Below, piece after piece: positions 53,080-53,615 of a stretch of DNA of 53,615 nt. The position numbers and the translations under genes are program-made. Location: NCBI GenBank assembly GCA_947474435.1, contig CANJII010000024.1, forward strand, positions 1 through 53,615. Reading direction: 5' to 3'. The DNA comes from Chitinophagaceae bacterium. Lineage in GTDB: Bacteria > Bacteroidota > Bacteroidia > Chitinophagales > UBA10324. The stretch's first letter is position 1, and every line of letters starts with the position of its first letter. Under the pieces are notes generated by a model that made no database searches, had not been told where the DNA came from, and saw only the letters and a program-made list of their open reading frames with translations.

Positions 53080-53457
53080 ATGGCAGACTTAAAAGCATTT
53101 GCTGAGCAACTTGTAAGCTTAACAGTTAAAGAAGTTAACGACCTTGCAAAAATATTGAAAGACGAATATGGCATCGAACCAGCAGCAGCAGCTCCTGTTA
53201 TGATGGCCGGTGGTGCAGGCGGTGGCGCTGCAGCAGCTGAAGAAAAAACATCTTTTGATGTTATTTTGAAAAGCGGCGGAGCACAAAAATTAACAGTTGT
53301 TAAAATTGTTAAAGAATTAACCGGATTAGGGTTGAAAGAAGCTAAAGACTTAGTTGATGGCGCTCCGAAACCAGTTAAAGAAGGTGTATCTAAAGAAGAT
53401 GCTGAATCTTTGAAAGCTAAATTAACAGAAGCGGGAGCTGAAGTTGAAATTAAGTAA
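53080..53457 (+). CDS. rplL: 50S ribosomal protein L7/L12
   Basis: A 125-residue stalk protein that recruits translation factors. The N-terminal dimer helix ([20 protein letters not shown]), the Ala/Gly-rich hinge (residues about 36-53) and the C-terminal domain [40 protein letters not shown] are present. The length is normal. It is followed by a hairpin before rpoB. Confidence 0.98.
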   Translation: MADLKAFAEQLVSLTVKEVNDLAKILKDEYGIEPAAAAPVMMAGGAGGGAAAAEEKTSFDVILKSGGAQKLTVVKIVKELTGLGLKEAKDLVDGAPKPVKEGVSKEDAESLKAKLTEAGAEVEIK

Positions 53458-53461
53458 TTTC

Positions 53462-53512
53462 TACTATTGAAATAGTACAGTAGGTATGGCTTTTTGCCAT
53501 GCCTACTTTTTT
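53462..53512 (+). terminator. Attenuator-like hairpins between rplL and rpoB
   Basis: A small hairpin TACTAT-TGAA-ATAGTA (53462-53477) precedes a strong one: GTAGGTATGGC (53480-53490), loop TTTTT, GCCATGCCTAC (53496-53506) with one T-G wobble, then TTTTTT. This is an intrinsic terminator. With rpoB starting 30 bases later it probably acts as a partial terminator that gives more L7/L12 than RNA polymerase, as at this site in other bacteria. Confidence 0.85.
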
Positions 53513-53541
53513 CATTTTTAATAAAAGCACTTTTCCAATTC

Positions 53542-53615
53542 ATGGCATCAACTAAAGAAAGAGTAAATTTCGGCAAGCTGCAATTCGGAATAGATTATCC
53601 TGATTTTTTAGATAT
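53542..53615 (+). CDS. rpoB: RNA polymerase beta subunit, first 24 codons
   Basis: ATG 53542 begins MASTKERVNFGKL, then QFGIDYPDFLD, the N-terminus typical of Bacteroidota RpoB. The gene runs off the right edge. Confidence 0.93.
   Translation, partial: MASTKERVNFGKLQFGIDYPDFLD

Noticed and set aside
53064-53576. Minus-strand frame of 170 codons over rplL
   Set aside because: Antisense of the Ala/Gly hinge and codon-biased rplL; crosses the attenuator. No sign of a real gene.

Overview
The window looks like a piece of an uncultured member of the Bacteroidota. The grounds are: AT-rich DNA; promoters with the TAnnTTTG -7 box; many exported proteins with type IX secretion (T9SS) C-terminal sorting domains, PKD domains and SprB-type repeats; a short NuoG without the molybdopterin domain; a PorV/PorQ-like barrel; GH3-family and serine-palmitoyltransferase-like proteins; and intergenic repeats of the kinds common in this phylum. 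No phage, insertion sequence, CRISPR array or integrase is visible. Family names come from reading the translations; no database search was possible.

Layout. 1-1903 (-): 5' part of a secreted CotH-kinase-like protein. 2361-3053: small secreted protein. 3181-3785: decayed mini-gene, terminator and tRNA-Val. 3866-7302 (-): three-subunit proton-translocating transhydrogenase (pntA1-pntA2-pntB) plus a HAD phosphatase. 7493-13385 (+): exported TonB-domain protein, trpS, a deoxynucleoside kinase with an H1-like basic tail, a PorV-like barrel and a helix-hairpin-helix barrel protein. 13389-15140 (-): WG-repeat gene interrupted by one stop codon. 15280-22833 (+): Tudor-like conserved protein, two paralogous envelope proteins, a lipoprotein, an M28 peptidase, a GldM-C-like exported protein, dxr and rseP, then tRNA-Leu. 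23020-30363 (-): a T9SS protein, a decayed T9SS fragment, and an incomplete complex I operon nuoF-G-H-I-J-K with a nucleotidyltransferase/HEPN pair between nuoF and nuoG. 30620-36362 (+): clpB, an SPT/AONS-type aminotransferase, and a GH3 protein carrying an in-frame palindromic repeat. 36411-39640 (-): serine hydrolase and accC. 39983-43702 (+): 1239-residue PKD/SdrD-B-like T9SS protein. 43958-48757 (+): five exported proteins of unknown function between two near-identical terminators. 49303-51549 (-): SprB-repeat T9SS protein. 51825-53615 (+): rplA-rplJ-rplL-rpoB without rplK.

The most unusual parts are the following. (1) The five-gene envelope cluster at 43958-48757. Its first gene reads as one protein of about 601 residues only after a -1 shift at an exact T_TTA_AAA slippery heptamer. 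(2) The H1-like tail fused to a deoxynucleoside kinase. (3) The MNT/HEPN pair inside the complex I operon. (4) Short dispersed repeats that have become coding sequence in the GH3 protein and in T9SS sorting domains. (5) Two conserved operons (nuo and rplKAJL-rpoBC) that are broken next to T9SS genes. (6) Several genes whose -7 box lies so close to the start codon that leaderless mRNAs are predicted.

There are four interrupted reading frames: 3303, 13761, about 24450 and 44602. Three of them are single-base frame changes at or near short homopolymer runs, so sequencing or assembly error must be considered for those before any biology is claimed.
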